Positions 34,649 through 43,902 of a DNA stretch of 64,000 nucleotides are shown piece after piece (position 1 is the first letter of the stretch; every line of letters starts with the position of its first letter). Made by a program: the position numbers and the translations under genes. The stretch covers positions 2,418,001 to 2,482,000 of the forward strand of contig NZ_CP011803.1 in NCBI RefSeq assembly GCF_001038625.1. Direction: 5' to 3'. The notes beneath the pieces are model-generated. The model saw only the letters and a program-made list of their open reading frames with translations. It made no database searches and had not been told where the DNA came from. The stretch is from Clostridium carboxidivorans P7. GTDB lineage: Bacteria; Bacillota; Clostridia; Clostridiales; Clostridiaceae.

Positions 34649-36004
34649 ATGTTTAAAAAAAAAGCAATAAATATTTTGATATGTTTATTGATAATATCAA
34701 TTTTATCAGGATGTTCAGGCAAGATAAGTAATAATAGTCCAAACGCATCTAGTTCTTCAGCAGATAATAAAATTGCCTTAATGTCATCTAAAATAGATGA
34801 TCAAAGCAAAAGCTCTAATTATGATACAGAAAAGAAAAAGGTAAAAGATTTTCTGGATAATTATTTTAAAAAATATTATGAGTGGGGCTTTAATAATGCA
34901 CCTACAAGTACATTAGACGAATTATATGTAAAAGATGCTATGCCCGCAGATATAATATCATTTGAATATATGGTTGGTAAGTATAAAGGTAACGTAAAAG
35001 ATTATGATTTTGATATAGCAAAAGTTAATACTCAAGATGGAAAGATAACTTCACTGCTTGCTAAAGTCAATATGAATATTAATCTAACCTTACCAAATAC
35101 TACTCAAAGCAAAGATCTTAAATTCTTATATGCAATGGAACTTATACCATATAAAGATACTTATAAGGTAAAGAGTTTTTACATTGATGCAAAAGACAAT
35201 ATAAAAAAGCAGCAGCAGAAAATTGAAGAAAAGCAAAATGGATATAATGATAAGACTAAGGCAAAGGATACAGTAACTGATTTTACTCCTAAAGATTCAA
35301 GCAAAATCTATGGTAATACTGGATCCAATACTGAAAAAACACTTGAGGAAATAATACAAGAAAACGATCCAAAAACAGTTGCTTTATTAGTACCAAATGG
35401 TGATAACAAATATGCTATAGGTAGTGGATTTTTTATAGCTCCTGGTATAATTGCAACAAATTATCATGTAATAAATGGCGGTTGCAATGCATTAATTAGA
35501 ACAAATGATGCAAAAATTTATGAAGCAGAAGGCATTGTTGCAGCTAATAAAACAGTAGATATAGCTATTATTAAGTTAAAGCAAAAGATAGGACAACCCG
35601 TTCAATTGGGAGATGTATCAAAACTTAAAAAAGGCGAAAAAGCTACTGCAATAGGTAGTCCTAAGGGATTGTTTAATACTGTATCTACAGGAATAATATC
35701 AAACTTTTGGAATGATGGAAAAGCAAAGCAAATACAAATCTCAATTCCAATAACTCATGGTAATTCTGGTGGACCTTTATTTAATTCCAAAGGTGAAGTT
35801 GTAGGGTTAACTACTTCTGGAATAGAGGCAGAAGGAGAATTGAATTTTGCAGTTTCAATTGAACATATTTATGATATAGCAGATAAATTAAAGAAAACTG
35901 ATTTTAATAGCATACCAGCTAAAAAAATATCAGATGTATTTAATAAAAAACCTATGTCCAATTTAAAATCTTTTGGTTCAAAGTTTGGAACTTGGGCTGA
36001 ATAA
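34649..36004 (+). CDS. Trypsin-like serine protease lipoprotein (DegP/HtrA-like)
   Basis: A 451-residue lipoprotein with lipobox ILSGC (Cys about 23). Residues 60-180 form a conserved NTF2-like-looking domain before a linker. The protease domain (about 245-430) has the triad: His in ATNYHVING, Asp in TVDIAIIKL and Ser in THGNSGGPLFN. No PDZ domain follows, unlike classic HtrA. It acts outside the membrane. Next gene starts 19 bases later and is probably co-transcribed. Confidence 0.88.
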   Translation: MFKKKAINILICLLIISILSGCSGKISNNSPNASSSSADNKIALMSSKIDDQSKSSNYDTEKKKVKDFLDNYFKKYYEWGFNNAPTSTLDELYVKDAMPADIISFEYMVGKYKGNVKDYDFDIAKVNTQDGKITSLLAKVNMNINLTLPNTTQSKDLKFLYAMELIPYKDTYKVKSFYIDAKDNIKKQQQKIEEKQNGYNDKTKAKDTVTDFTPKDSSKIYGNTGSNTEKTLEEIIQENDPKTVALLVPNGDNKYAIGSGFFIAPGIIATNYHVINGGCNALIRTNDAKIYEAEGIVAANKTVDIAIIKLKQKIGQPVQLGDVSKLKKGEKATAIGSPKGLFNTVSTGIISNFWNDGKAKQIQISIPITHGNSGGPLFNSKGEVVGLTTSGIEAEGELNFAVSIEHIYDIADKLKKTDFNSIPAKKISDVFNKKPMSNLKSFGSKFGTWAE

Positions 36005-36022
36005 ATAAGGAGAATGATACTA

Positions 36023-36751
36023 ATGAAAAAATTTCTTTCAATAATTATGACTGTTTTTGTACTAGCAACATTTGCTGGTTGTAAAAAACAAGTAAAAGTA
36101 GCCAATCAAGAACAAAGTAAACAGACACAAGAGGATAAAAGTAAAGATAGTACATCCGAAAATAGTAAGCTACCAGGTAAAATAAATGGTATTGATGTAG
36201 ATGCAATGTTAAAAGATACATTTCCTAATGATCCTGATTATGCTTATAAAGAAAAATCAACTAAAGATTTTATTACTAAAGGTGAAGATATAAAGAAAAT
36301 GCTAGGAGATAAATATAAGCAAACAGGAGATGACCAGAAAAACTTTACTAAACAAGGAAAAAAAGCTAAACTAGAGTATAATTTTTATAGAAAAAATTAT
36401 AAAGATAATTTAAATGAATATAGTTTCTCACTATATTTTAATGATGAAAAAAAATGTAGAGTAATAGATTCACGTAATGAGATAAATGAAAGTGTATCTG
36501 AACAAAATGTTAAATTAGATGATATGACAAAAAACATATTAAAAAAGTTCTCTAATAATATACAATATGAAGAAGTTGAAAAGAAAATGAATCAATGTAT
36601 GGCTTTGGCAAAAGAGAAAAAAAATGATTTTGTAGATGATTTGAAGGTTGATGACCATAGTACCATTACATTTATGAAATATTATGATGAGAAAAGCCAA
36701 ATTGTAAAAATTACCCTTCATTTTCAAACTGAAGAATATGGCTACAAATAA
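36023..36751 (+). CDS. Lipoprotein, function unknown
   Basis: A 242-residue lysine-rich exported protein with lipobox TFAGC, a low-complexity linker (about 25-50) and a globular part with KINGIDVDAMLKDTFP near residue 55. I do not recognise the domain. The ATG at 36023 lies ten bases after AAGGAG; one three codons upstream is too close. It follows the protease lipoprotein gene in an apparent operon. Confidence 0.7.
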   Translation: MKKFLSIIMTVFVLATFAGCKKQVKVANQEQSKQTQEDKSKDSTSENSKLPGKINGIDVDAMLKDTFPNDPDYAYKEKSTKDFITKGEDIKKMLGDKYKQTGDDQKNFTKQGKKAKLEYNFYRKNYKDNLNEYSFSLYFNDEKKCRVIDSRNEINESVSEQNVKLDDMTKNILKKFSNNIQYEEVEKKMNQCMALAKEKKNDFVDDLKVDDHSTITFMKYYDEKSQIVKITLHFQTEEYGYK

Positions 36752-36791
36752 AAGAAGCTTAGCTTATTTAAATATAGTATAGAAAAAATTT

Positions 36792-36836
36792 ATGTCCCTT
36801 GGGAAAATCTAAAATTTCCTCAGGGACATTTAATTT
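36792..36836 (+). terminator. Hairpin after the lipoprotein operon
   Basis: ATGTCCCT pairs with AGGGACAT, with an inner AAATTT-rich stem (GGGAAAAT/ATTTCC), followed by TTTAATTT. Confidence 0.75.
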
Positions 36837-36849
36837 GGAGGCTTTGATT

Positions 36850-37023
36850 ATGCATAAAAACAAACGCAAAAATTTAAATAATACAGCCCTTCTCTTAGGT
36901 TTATTCCTAGTACTTACCAATATCGTATATTATTTTAGAATAAGCCGTACTACTTATAGATTACTTAACCTTGCTGATATGATTGCTGTTGCATTTATCC
37001 TTTATGTTCAATTTAAGGATTAA
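36850..37023 (+). CDS. Small two-helix membrane protein (57 aa)
   Basis: Starts at ATG 36850 behind TTTGGAGG. A basic N-terminus (HKNKRKN) is followed by two hydrophobic segments (about 11-27 and 38-54). No family recognised. Confidence 0.65.
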   Translation: MHKNKRKNLNNTALLLGLFLVLTNIVYYFRISRTTYRLLNLADMIAVAFILYVQFKD

Positions 37024-37086
37024 AAAATAATTAGATCACCACTTCATCGTAATCATACAATCTTTCTGATTTTCTAATTCTTTTAA

Positions 37087-37175
37087 AGCCACAATTCTTT
37101 CATTCTAAACAACACATTCTTATCTCCAGAAAGTATTTTTTTATAATCCTCATAAATTTTAAATTGTACCTCTGT
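37087..37175 (-). pseudogene. Remnant of a tRNA-dihydrouridine synthase gene
   Basis: A short minus frame reads IYEDYKKILSGDKNVLFRMKELW, the C-terminal signature of Dus proteins, then stops. No other part of the gene is found. The surrounding gap 37024-37359 otherwise holds a hairpin (37240-37277) and the tail of another lost frame (YGNGIDNVSWENFIM) just before it. Confidence 0.5.
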
Positions 37176-37239
37176 CCTCCCCTACTCCATAAGAATATAT
37201 GAAATAGGACTCATTATTATAAATGCAGGTGATAAGTGT

Positions 37240-37277
37240 AAAAGCACTCCATCCCAACAAGAATAGTTGTGCTTTTT
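37240..37277 (-). terminator. Intrinsic terminator in the remnant region
   Basis: On the minus strand AAAAAGCAC pairs with GTGCTTTT, with a T-containing tail. Confidence 0.6.
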
Positions 37278-37359
37278 CTAATAATTTATAAGTTCCATAA
37301 TGAAATTTTCCCAAGATACATTGTCAATACCATTACCATATTGAAATTTATCTTTATTT

Positions 37360-37773
37360 TTAAAGAGTTTTAGTAAAATAATAGCGTTTTCCTGTAACAG
37401 GATAGTTTTCTAATGCAAACACTTCCTTGTATCCATGCTTTTTATAAAATTCAGGTGCTTGAAAACTAAAGGTATCTAAAAATGAATACTTACAACCACG
37501 CTCTTTCGCTGTTTTTTCTGCCTGATTTAAAATATCACTTCCTATATTACGTCTTCTTAATTCTTCACTTACCCATAGAAATTTTACAAACAACCAATTG
37601 CCATGTGTATTTCCAATTAGTCCAGCAACTTTCTTTCCTGTTTCATCTTGTAAATAAACCCCTAAATCCTTTGGGTTTTTATCTTCAATTCTCTCTAAAT
37701 TATATTTTAATAAACCTTGAAAAATAATCTCCTCATCTTGCTCTTTAATTTCATCAGTAATCTCAATTTCCAT
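37360..37773 (-). CDS. GNAT family N-acetyltransferase
   Basis: A 137-residue acetyl-CoA-dependent acetyltransferase. The acetyl-CoA site is seen as VSEELRRRNIGSDILNQAEKTAKERGC (R/Q-x-x-G-x-G/I loop with RRNIG), followed by LDTFSFQAPEFYKKHGYKEVF. Substrate unknown. ATG behind GGGGGT. Leftmost intact member of the accessory array. Confidence 0.9.
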   Translation of the reverse strand: MEIEITDEIKEQDEEIIFQGLLKYNLERIEDKNPKDLGVYLQDETGKKVAGLIGNTHGNWLFVKFLWVSEELRRRNIGSDILNQAEKTAKERGCKYSFLDTFSFQAPEFYKKHGYKEVFALENYPVTGKRYYFTKTL

Positions 37774-37838
37774 TTATACCCCCAATTTATTTTTTGAGTA
37801 CTCTCTGAAACTCTATAATGTTCCAATTTGCTCAATTT

Positions 37839-38195
37839 CTATTTTGTCAAATCATAACTCAAATTAATTAAATTGTAGATTTCTTCTTTAGGAAAAGAAC
37901 TATTCAAAACAATTGTAATCCAGTGTTCCTTATTCATATGGTATGCAGGCAAAATTCCTTGTTGACCTCTTAGTATGCTTTTTAACATTGGATCACATTT
38001 TAAGTTTAATATCTCAACACTCCCTTTTCCGGTTAAACCCAATTTAATTCTTGGTACATACATGATTAGTCCATACCATTTGCCGCCATCCTCATGTCTA
38101 AACACCACATGATCTGGATATTTAAACCAAGGATATTCTGGTTCTGTACAAAACTTTTCCTTTACATAAGTAAAAACTTCTTCTCTTTCTATCAT
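37839..38195 (-). CDS. MmcQ/YjbR family protein
   Basis: A 118-residue protein of the CyaY-like YjbR fold (YPDHVVFRHEDGGKWYGLIMYV, ILPAYHMNKEHWITIVL), often called DNA-binding, with no proven role. ATG behind AGGAGG. Its leader and tail are duplicated in a collapsed copy at 31767-31845. Confidence 0.88.
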   Translation of the reverse strand: MIEREEVFTYVKEKFCTEPEYPWFKYPDHVVFRHEDGGKWYGLIMYVPRIKLGLTGKGSVEILNLKCDPMLKSILRGQQGILPAYHMNKEHWITIVLNSSFPKEEIYNLINLSYDLTK

Positions 38196-38271
38196 AAAAA
38201 TGCCTCCTGAAATTACTATTTATCCTGTTTAACCTTAAGTAATATTGAAATTTAATATTGCCCTTATAATA

Positions 38272-38526
38272 TTACCAATCAATTCCTATTAACTCCTCTG
38301 GCTTAGGTTTTCTTACGTGAACAACCATTTCTTGTTCACATGCTCCAAACTTTAAAAAATTCTTTTGTGCTTGGATTAAACTAACATGATTAGCTCCACC
38401 CTCATATGTTGAATCCTTCAGCTGAATTGGATCATCCTCCCAAAAGCATACTTCGCATATATCATAATTTCCATTAGGCTTTTCAGCAAATGTATAGTAA
38501 CCACAACATGGGCATTTATATTTCAT
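38272..38526 (-). CDS. CPCC family cysteine-rich protein
   Basis: An 84-residue protein starting YKCPCCGYYTF with a second CEVCFWEDDP motif, forming a likely zinc ribbon, as in the Cys_rich_CPCC family. Function unknown; related proteins are often immunity-like or accessory genes. ATG behind GAAGGAG. Confidence 0.9.
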   Translation of the reverse strand: MKYKCPCCGYYTFAEKPNGNYDICEVCFWEDDPIQLKDSTYEGGANHVSLIQAQKNFLKFGACEQEMVVHVRKPKPEELIGIDW

Positions 38527-38614
38527 AACTAACTAATCTCCTTCGAATTATAATACTCTGTAATTTAACCTTGAATACTGCAGTGATCTGGCTATTTCAT
38601 TTTTTATTATTGGT

Positions 38615-38700
38615 GTTAGTATAATATTATAGACATAATATTAGGAATACGACGAAAAAACACTGTAAAACTCAAATTTTCAAATAGCACAGTGTTTTTA
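38615..38700 (-). repeat. Intergenic terminator/promoter element, copy B (partial)
   Basis: Contains the CGACGAAAAAACACTGT segment and the hairpin AAAACACTGT...ACAGTGTTTTT (about 38656-38699), which terminates the chemotaxis-like gene to its right. The promoter half is diverged. Confidence 0.65.
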
Positions 38701-38726
38701 TGAATTATGTATTAAAATTATAAATA

Positions 38727-39545
38727 TTATACAATTTTGGACACATTTGCCAGTGTTTCAGAGTTTGAAGTAATCTCTTGTAATGCAGCAGATATTTGTT
38801 CAGTGGCTGAAGCTTGTGATTCTGCAATCGCCCCTGTGTTATTAATTTCTTTAACAACTTCATCTATGGACTTTCTCATTTCAAGAAGTATTTGTGATAT
38901 TTTACTTGCTGATTGACCACTCATTTGTGAGAGTTTTCGCATTTCATCTGCAACAACTGAAAAGCCTCTTCCTGCTTCCCCAGCCCTTGCTGCTTCGATA
39001 GCTGCATTTAAAGCTAATAGATTAGATTGAGAAGAAATGCTTGCAATAAGATTTAAGATTCCATCTGTCTCTTTTATGTTTTGTTCTGTTGATTTAGTAG
39101 AATTTATAATATTATTCATTGATAATGAGAGGTTTTGTGAATTAGCAGCAACTTCTTCCACACTTGCATTTGTTTGTTGTAATGAACTAAATATATTTTC
39201 AGATACTTCTTCTACTTTTAATTGTTTAGTTAAACTTTTTCCTATACCAACGCCGCCAATAACCTTTCCTTGTGAATCTTTAATTGGATATGTAACAGCT
39301 TTGAATGGTACACCATGTACTTCCTTTGGAACTATCTCATTGTATATTTTACCACTTTGAATTGTTTTATATATTGGTTGATCAGGAGTTAACTTTTGTC
39401 CAATTTTAAGCCTCATATCAATGGTATCACCAGCACGATAATATAGAATACTAGTTGTATCTGCTACAATTACTACCAAATCCTCCTGCATCACATCTTT
39501 TAACACTGGCATAATTTCTAAAAATGATTCAAGTATTTTTTCCAT
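38727..39545 (-). CDS. Soluble methyl-accepting chemotaxis-like protein
   Basis: A 272-residue cytoplasmic receptor without membrane helices or HAMP. Residues 1-110 form a PAS-like sensor ([38 protein letters not shown]). The rest is a signalling coiled coil with the conserved tip [30 protein letters not shown]. It would signal to CheA or act in another switch. ATG behind GGAGGCG. A broken paralogue is at 52047-52717. Confidence 0.9.
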   Translation of the reverse strand: MEKILESFLEIMPVLKDVMQEDLVVIVADTTSILYYRAGDTIDMRLKIGQKLTPDQPIYKTIQSGKIYNEIVPKEVHGVPFKAVTYPIKDSQGKVIGGVGIGKSLTKQLKVEEVSENIFSSLQQTNASVEEVAANSQNLSLSMNNIINSTKSTEQNIKETDGILNLIASISSQSNLLALNAAIEAARAGEAGRGFSVVADEMRKLSQMSGQSASKISQILLEMRKSIDEVVKEINNTGAIAESQASATEQISAALQEITSNSETLANVSKIV

Positions 39546-39700
39546 GTTTTATACGCCTCCAACTTATATTTACATTTAAAGTATTTATTCGGTAATCTAT
39601 TTAAATTTTCCTTCTTTTTCAACATATTTCAAAAAATAACTATATCATGTTTACATGATATAGTTTTACTTTTTAACACCACATTATTTGGGATTTGATA

Positions 39701-40219
39701 CTATAATGGTTTTTCAAAACATTTTAAATTTTCCCATATGACATTTTGAAAATGGAATTTTGTCGTACCTACATAAAGGTATCCAATCTTGGGATATAGA
39801 GTTCCAGCTGGAATATTGCCTTCATAAGTATCAAGGCGAATAACTTTATATCCTTGGTCCTTGGCATATTTCTCACTAAATTCCATCATTATTCTTGCTT
39901 TACCTTTACCACTTTCAGAAGGTCGAATACACAAAGTGTGAATGACCATAACTTCACTTGGTTTGGCCTTTGTAACCCACGAAATGTTGCCATATTCTTT
40001 GGGTTGAATACTATTAAGCACTACACAGCCAAATATTCCATTTTCATTTTCTCCAACAAACATTGTATTATTACGAATAGCATTTTTAGCATAATCAACT
40101 GTTGGATAAAGCCCTTTTTTCCAATTTGTATAAGACACTGTTTGTTCTTCATAATCCAAAATCTCGTTATATATTTTTTCTATTTCCAAAATATCCTCTA
40201 TTGTAGCAATCCTAATCAT
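39701..40219 (-). CDS. GNAT family N-acetyltransferase
   Basis: A 172-residue acetyltransferase: VMVIHTLCIRPSESGKGKARIMMEF (acetyl-CoA loop SGKGKA), YKVIRLDTYEGNIPAGTLYPKIGYLYVG. The ATG at 40219 follows GAGGTGAAA; an upstream frame is longer but lacks a ribosome site. A decayed duplicate of its C-terminus is at 55407-55487. Confidence 0.9.
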   Translation of the reverse strand: MIRIATIEDILEIEKIYNEILDYEEQTVSYTNWKKGLYPTVDYAKNAIRNNTMFVGENENGIFGCVVLNSIQPKEYGNISWVTKAKPSEVMVIHTLCIRPSESGKGKARIMMEFSEKYAKDQGYKVIRLDTYEGNIPAGTLYPKIGYLYVGTTKFHFQNVIWENLKCFEKPL

Positions 40220-40257
40220 AGTTTTCACCTCTACAAATTCAAATTGAAATTTCAAAA

Positions 40258-40578
40258 TTACTTTTTCTTTTTTGCTTTTGGCATAGGAAGTTCTTCATAC
40301 ATCTCTGTAATCAGTTGATATAGCAGTTCCTTGTTGTCAACATTCTCAACCAAAAGCATTGGTTTGGCACCATCATAAGGCAATTCCTCGATTGCCTCTA
40401 ACATCAACCGCCTGCTTGCTTTGGTTATCTTAACCAAAAAACGGTCATCATATATTCCTCCAAAAATCTTTCCTCGAAAATATAAAATATATTCTCCCAT
40501 CATTTTTCTGAAAGAAACATTATCTAATGTGTCTAATTGCCCAATAATAAAATCTAAATATTCTTGACTAGAAGCCAT
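40258..40578 (-). CDS. TfoX N-terminal domain protein
   Basis: A 106-residue stand-alone TfoX_N domain: VSFRKMMGEYILYFRGKIFGGIYDDRFLVKIT. In gamma-proteobacteria TfoX/Sxy activates competence; in clostridia the stand-alone domains have unknown function. Ends in a lysine-rich tail. The complementary C-terminal domain is encoded separately at 42485-42742. Confidence 0.9.
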   Translation of the reverse strand: MASSQEYLDFIIGQLDTLDNVSFRKMMGEYILYFRGKIFGGIYDDRFLVKITKASRRLMLEAIEELPYDGAKPMLLVENVDNKELLYQLITEMYEELPMPKAKKKK

Positions 40579-40598
40579 ATCTTATCCTCTCTTCAAAT

Positions 40599-41021
40599 TT
40601 ATTTTATTCTTTTGAACATTGGATGGTTTTCATTGAATTGAACCAAATCCCATAGGTTTCCATATAAATCTTTAAATACTGCAACCGTTCCATAATCCTG
40701 TTCTTTAGGTTCTCTAACAAATTCTATTCCTATTTTTCTCATTTCATTATAATCACGCCAAAAATCATCAGTTCCTAAGAAAAGAAATACTCTTCCCCCT
40801 GCTTGATTTCCTATGAAAGGCTTTTGCTCCGGCTTAGATGCTCTTGCAAGTAATATTGTTGTTCCATTTGAACCTGGTGGAGATACTACCACCCATCTTT
40901 TTTCTTGCTCAGGTTGATAGGTATCTTCTATTAATGTAAAATGAAGTTTCTTTGTGTAAAACTCGATTGCTTCATCATAATCTTCTACTACTAAAGCAAT
41001 ATGTACAACTGATTGAATCAT
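40599..41021 (-). CDS. VOC (glyoxalase/bleomycin resistance) family protein
   Basis: A 140-residue paired beta-alpha-beta-beta-beta protein: VVHIALVVEDYDEAIEFYTKKLHF, FLFLGTDDFWRDYNEM, VAVFKDLYGNLWDLVQ. Metal ligands are likely H8, and E/D near the module ends. Substrate unknown. ATG behind AAGGGGG. Confidence 0.9.
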   Translation of the reverse strand: MIQSVVHIALVVEDYDEAIEFYTKKLHFTLIEDTYQPEQEKRWVVVSPPGSNGTTILLARASKPEQKPFIGNQAGGRVFLFLGTDDFWRDYNEMRKIGIEFVREPKEQDYGTVAVFKDLYGNLWDLVQFNENHPMFKRIK

Positions 41022-41117
41022 TATTTTCCCCCTTGTTATATTAAAATTAGTAATTGTGTATCATATCTGTATTCCAACATGATCTTTTCTTCCTAAACTT
41101 ACTATTTAACCTTAAAT

Positions 41118-41501
41118 TTACACTGTTATCTCAATTTGGTTTCCCTCTATACCAATTATACAGCTTTCGTAATATCCATCACCAGTAGTTCTTGGTCCAC
41201 TAATCACTTTATATCCATCTTTTTTAAGTTTTTCTGTGAGTTTATCAACTTTTTCTTTACTTCCAACACTAAAAGCAATATGAATAAGGCCAGTGCGTGT
41301 CAAAGTTTTATCTATATCTTCCATATTGGGTTTATTCATAATTTCCAAACGTGCGCCATCCTCAAATGTTAAAAAATAAGATTTAAAGCCAGTATTGTTA
41401 TTATGGTATCCATCATTTGACTTTGCATTCAAGTAAGAAATAAAGAAATCTTTTGTGTTTTCCAAGTCATTTACATACATTGCAACATGTTCAATTCTCA
41501 T
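41118..41501 (-). CDS. VOC family protein
   Basis: A 127-residue VOC protein: [20 protein letters not shown] with H5, [18 protein letters not shown] and a closing GNQIEITV (Glu ligand). Similar to SMU1112c/YaeR-like lyases. ATG behind GTAGGAGG. Different enough from the VOC gene at 40599 not to be a recent duplicate. Confidence 0.9.
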   Translation of the reverse strand: MRIEHVAMYVNDLENTKDFFISYLNAKSNDGYHNNNTGFKSYFLTFEDGARLEIMNKPNMEDIDKTLTRTGLIHIAFSVGSKEKVDKLTEKLKKDGYKVISGPRTTGDGYYESCIIGIEGNQIEITV

Positions 41502-41567
41502 GACCTTACCTCCTACAAATTCTGTTTTTTGTTTAAATTATATAAATCTTTTTCTTAAGTTTCAGGG

Positions 41568-42155
41568 TTACTGATCTGACAAGTTAATTATATCTTCTTC
41601 TGTAATCTCTCTTAATACTTTGCAAGGATTACCTACTGCAATTACCCCTGCTGGTATATCCTTATTTACCACGCTTCCTGCTCCAATAATGCTGCCTTTT
41701 CCAATAGTAACTCCACCACATACAACAGCATTTGCACCAATCCATACATCATCTTCTATTGTAATAGGCTTCGAAGTTCCAATTCCTTCTGCTCTTTGTG
41801 TTGGAACTATAGCATGTCCAGCGCATGCTAAACAAACTCCGGGAGCTATAAATGCATTTGCACCAATATTTACTGGCGATGTATCTAATATCACACAATT
41901 ATGGTTAATCAAAGTAAATCCATGAGTATGTATATTGAAGCCATAATCACAATGAAATGATGGTTCAATAAATGTTAGTGGATTACAAGTTCCAAGTAAT
42001 TCCTTTAAAATACTGCTTCTCTTTTCTTCTTCAGATGGTCCAGTCTGATTATATTTCCAACATAATTCTTTCGCCTTTTGTTGTAATTTTGATTGCTCAT
42101 CTGTATGTTTTGAAAAATACCCTTTATTTTGTTTCATAATTTCTATAAAATCCAT
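41568..42155 (-). CDS. Maltose/galactoside O-acetyltransferase family protein
   Basis: A 195-residue left-handed parallel beta-helix enzyme: hexapeptide repeats (NIGANAFIAPGVCLACAGH, ITIEDDVWIGANAVVCGGVTIGKGSIIGAGSVVNKDIP) with the catalytic His in ACAGH. It transfers acetyl groups to sugars. The N-terminus matches the Mac domain. ATG behind GAAAGGA. Confidence 0.92.
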   Translation of the reverse strand: MDFIEIMKQNKGYFSKHTDEQSKLQQKAKELCWKYNQTGPSEEEKRSSILKELLGTCNPLTFIEPSFHCDYGFNIHTHGFTLINHNCVILDTSPVNIGANAFIAPGVCLACAGHAIVPTQRAEGIGTSKPITIEDDVWIGANAVVCGGVTIGKGSIIGAGSVVNKDIPAGVIAVGNPCKVLREITEEDIINLSDQ

Positions 42156-42212
42156 TATCTTATTCCTTTCAAATTGCTATTTATAACACTCAACCCTAAA
42201 TTGAAATTTGTT

Positions 42213-42470
42213 TTATTCATTAGCCCATTTTCTACATTGTTGAATTTTTGGCTCTGGATCAAAACCTTCTGCAACTCCCATAGTAGAAAGCATCTCACAT
42301 GGAAATTCTGAGCATTCTCCACAGTGATTTAAAGCTTTGTCTTCACAACATTTTTTCACACCACATTCTCCACCCCAGAATGGTTTTTCCATATTGATGC
42401 ACCCTTTGCAATTCACTTTTTCTCTTCTTTCACACTTATTACAACATACTCCACATCGTGATTCAAACAT
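42213..42470 (-). CDS. DUF3795 family cysteine-rich protein
   Basis: An 85-residue protein with twelve cysteines, C-G-V-C-C-x-x-C at the start, NCKGC and HCGECSEFPC, as in DUF3795; likely binds zinc or an iron-sulfur cluster. ATG behind GGAGGG; its start lies 15 bases after the stop of the TfoX_C gene, so the two are probably one transcript. Confidence 0.85.
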   Translation of the reverse strand: MFESRCGVCCNKCERREKVNCKGCINMEKPFWGGECGVKKCCEDKALNHCGECSEFPCEMLSTMGVAEGFDPEPKIQQCRKWANE

Positions 42471-42484
42471 AACCTTCCCTCCAA

Positions 42485-42742
42485 TTACTTCTTATGTAAA
42501 TTATAAAATTCTTTTAGTTCTGCCTTACGTTTATCTGTCAGTAATGTCTTCTTAACTCCCTGCAGTGCACCTTCTAATGCTAATAATCTATGTATGCAAG
42601 CAGATTCATCAATTTCTTGTATTCTAATCCATGCCTTTTCAGCTCCCAAACATTTCAATTCCTCATATGTGGTTATACCAACTTGATTCAACTGCCTTTC
42701 AACTTCTTTACCTATGTTGAATAACTTTGATAATTCGCCCAT
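42485..42742 (-). CDS. TfoX C-terminal domain protein
   Basis: An 85-residue stand-alone TfoX_C domain with a helix-hairpin-helix-like start (NIGKEVERQLNQVGITTYEELKCLGAEKAW) and IHRLLALEGALQGV. The promoter region is copy C of the array element, with an extended -10 (TGTTATAGT). Confidence 0.9.
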   Translation of the reverse strand: MGELSKLFNIGKEVERQLNQVGITTYEELKCLGAEKAWIRIQEIDESACIHRLLALEGALQGVKKTLLTDKRKAELKEFYNLHKK

Positions 42743-42760
42743 TATATCGCCTCACTAAAT

Positions 42761-42956
42761 TTACTATTTATCTTTCAATTAACTATAACATATTTCATAA
42801 ATATTGTAATGATTTCCAAACATCATGTGTGCATTATAGTTTTACAGTATATACAATCTTTGTATTGCGACGTAAAAACACCACAAAATTCAAATTTGAA
42901 TAATGCAGTGTTCTGGTATATCGTTCATTTTTTCAGTTGTTACATTACATAAGAAT
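42761..42956 (-). repeat. Intergenic terminator/promoter element, copy C (reference copy)
   Basis: Best complete copy. In gene direction (minus) it has, from 42956 down: the flank TGTAACAACTGAAAAAATGA; a hairpin ACACTGCATT...TTTTGTGGTGTTTTT with a central ATTCAAATTTGAAT palindrome (about 42883-42915), ending in T5; a CGTCGCAATACAAAG link; TATAATGCACACATGATG; and a promoter TTACAA-16-TATAGT with extended -10 TG. It ends with TTAATTGAAAGATAAATAGTAA close to the next ribosome site. Copies D, E, H and I follow the same order. Confidence 0.85.
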
Positions 42957-43045
42957 TTGGTGTGAATTATGTTCATCAACTTTATTTATACATGTTATTA
43001 TTTTTAAACACTTCATTATTCAATTGTAAAATAACATGTATATAT

Positions 43046-43522
43046 CTAGCTTAAATAATTAACCATAATATATTCTTCTATATTTTCATTTATAACCTGG
43101 AATCCAACAGATATATACATTTTCAATGCATAGTTATCTTTTTGTACTGCCAGAGATGCCTTTTTATAACCATTGTTTCTCAAATATTTTATCATCTCTT
43201 TCATCAAATCAGTTCCTATTCCATATCCACGAAATTCTTTAAAAAGCGAAATTGAAAATTCCGGTGTTTCATCATCAATATTCCCATATCCAACAATATT
43301 TCTTATCCAAACAGCACCTACTATCTTTTTATCCACCTCTGCACATAAACAATAATCATCTTTCTTTTTTCCGAAATCTTCAATGTAAACTTTCAAGGCA
43401 GGTTCATTTATTATGGTTTTGGGTAATAAATTTGTTTCATCTCTTTGAAAAATAGCCTCATACAAAAAATCTTTGAGAAATGGATATTCAAATGCTTTCA
43501 TTTTCCGAATTATATAATCCAT
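43046..43522 (-). CDS. GNAT family N-acetyltransferase
   Basis: A 158-residue acetyltransferase: FSISLFKEFRGYGIGTDLMKEMIKYL (RGYGIG acetyl-CoA loop), KKASLAVQKDNYALKMYISVGFQVI. ATG behind AGAGGGG. Substrate unknown. Confidence 0.92.
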   Translation of the reverse strand: MDYIIRKMKAFEYPFLKDFLYEAIFQRDETNLLPKTIINEPALKVYIEDFGKKKDDYCLCAEVDKKIVGAVWIRNIVGYGNIDDETPEFSISLFKEFRGYGIGTDLMKEMIKYLRNNGYKKASLAVQKDNYALKMYISVGFQVINENIEEYIMVNYLS

Positions 43523-43565
43523 AATACCCCTCTATTCAAAAGTCAATAAATACGAAAAATCCGTA

Positions 43566-43787
43566 TTACCTGTTATATCTATAAAGTAGAATCAACATAG
43601 TTACTACAATTAGTAAAAAATAATAGCCAGTCTTATTTTTATGCCTAATTTCTCTTATTCCTAAATTTAAAAACATAAGAATCAAAAATATATTTGATAC
43701 TATAGTAATATATTTGCTCGAGGATTGAGATATAAATCCATATAAATTTATAAAAATGACTATTATACTAGCTAGAAAAATCTTCAT
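43566..43787 (-). CDS. Small membrane protein, DUF3953-like
   Basis: 73 residues with three hydrophobic segments and a basic loop (REIRHKNKTGYYFLLIVV), similar to DUF3953 proteins. The ATG at 43787 has no strong ribosome site; a TTG at 43799 is also possible. Confidence 0.55.
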   Translation of the reverse strand: MKIFLASIIVIFINLYGFISQSSSKYITIVSNIFLILMFLNLGIREIRHKNKTGYYFLLIVVTMLILLYRYNR

Positions 43788-43867
43788 CTTATAACACAAG
43801 AACTAACCAATACTTTCATAATTATGTTCATTCCTTCAACAATTGATTATATGTATAATTTTTACTC

Positions 43868-43894
43868 CTCAGTTAATTACAATTAATGATACTT
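43868..43894. repeat. 27-bp exact repeat, copy 1
   Basis: CTCAGTTAATTACAATTAAT then GATACTT occurs here and, identically, at 45872-45898, both times a short distance from array genes. It may be a diverged part of the array element left flank. Confidence 0.7.
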
Positions 43895-43902
43895 CTTAAA
43901 AT

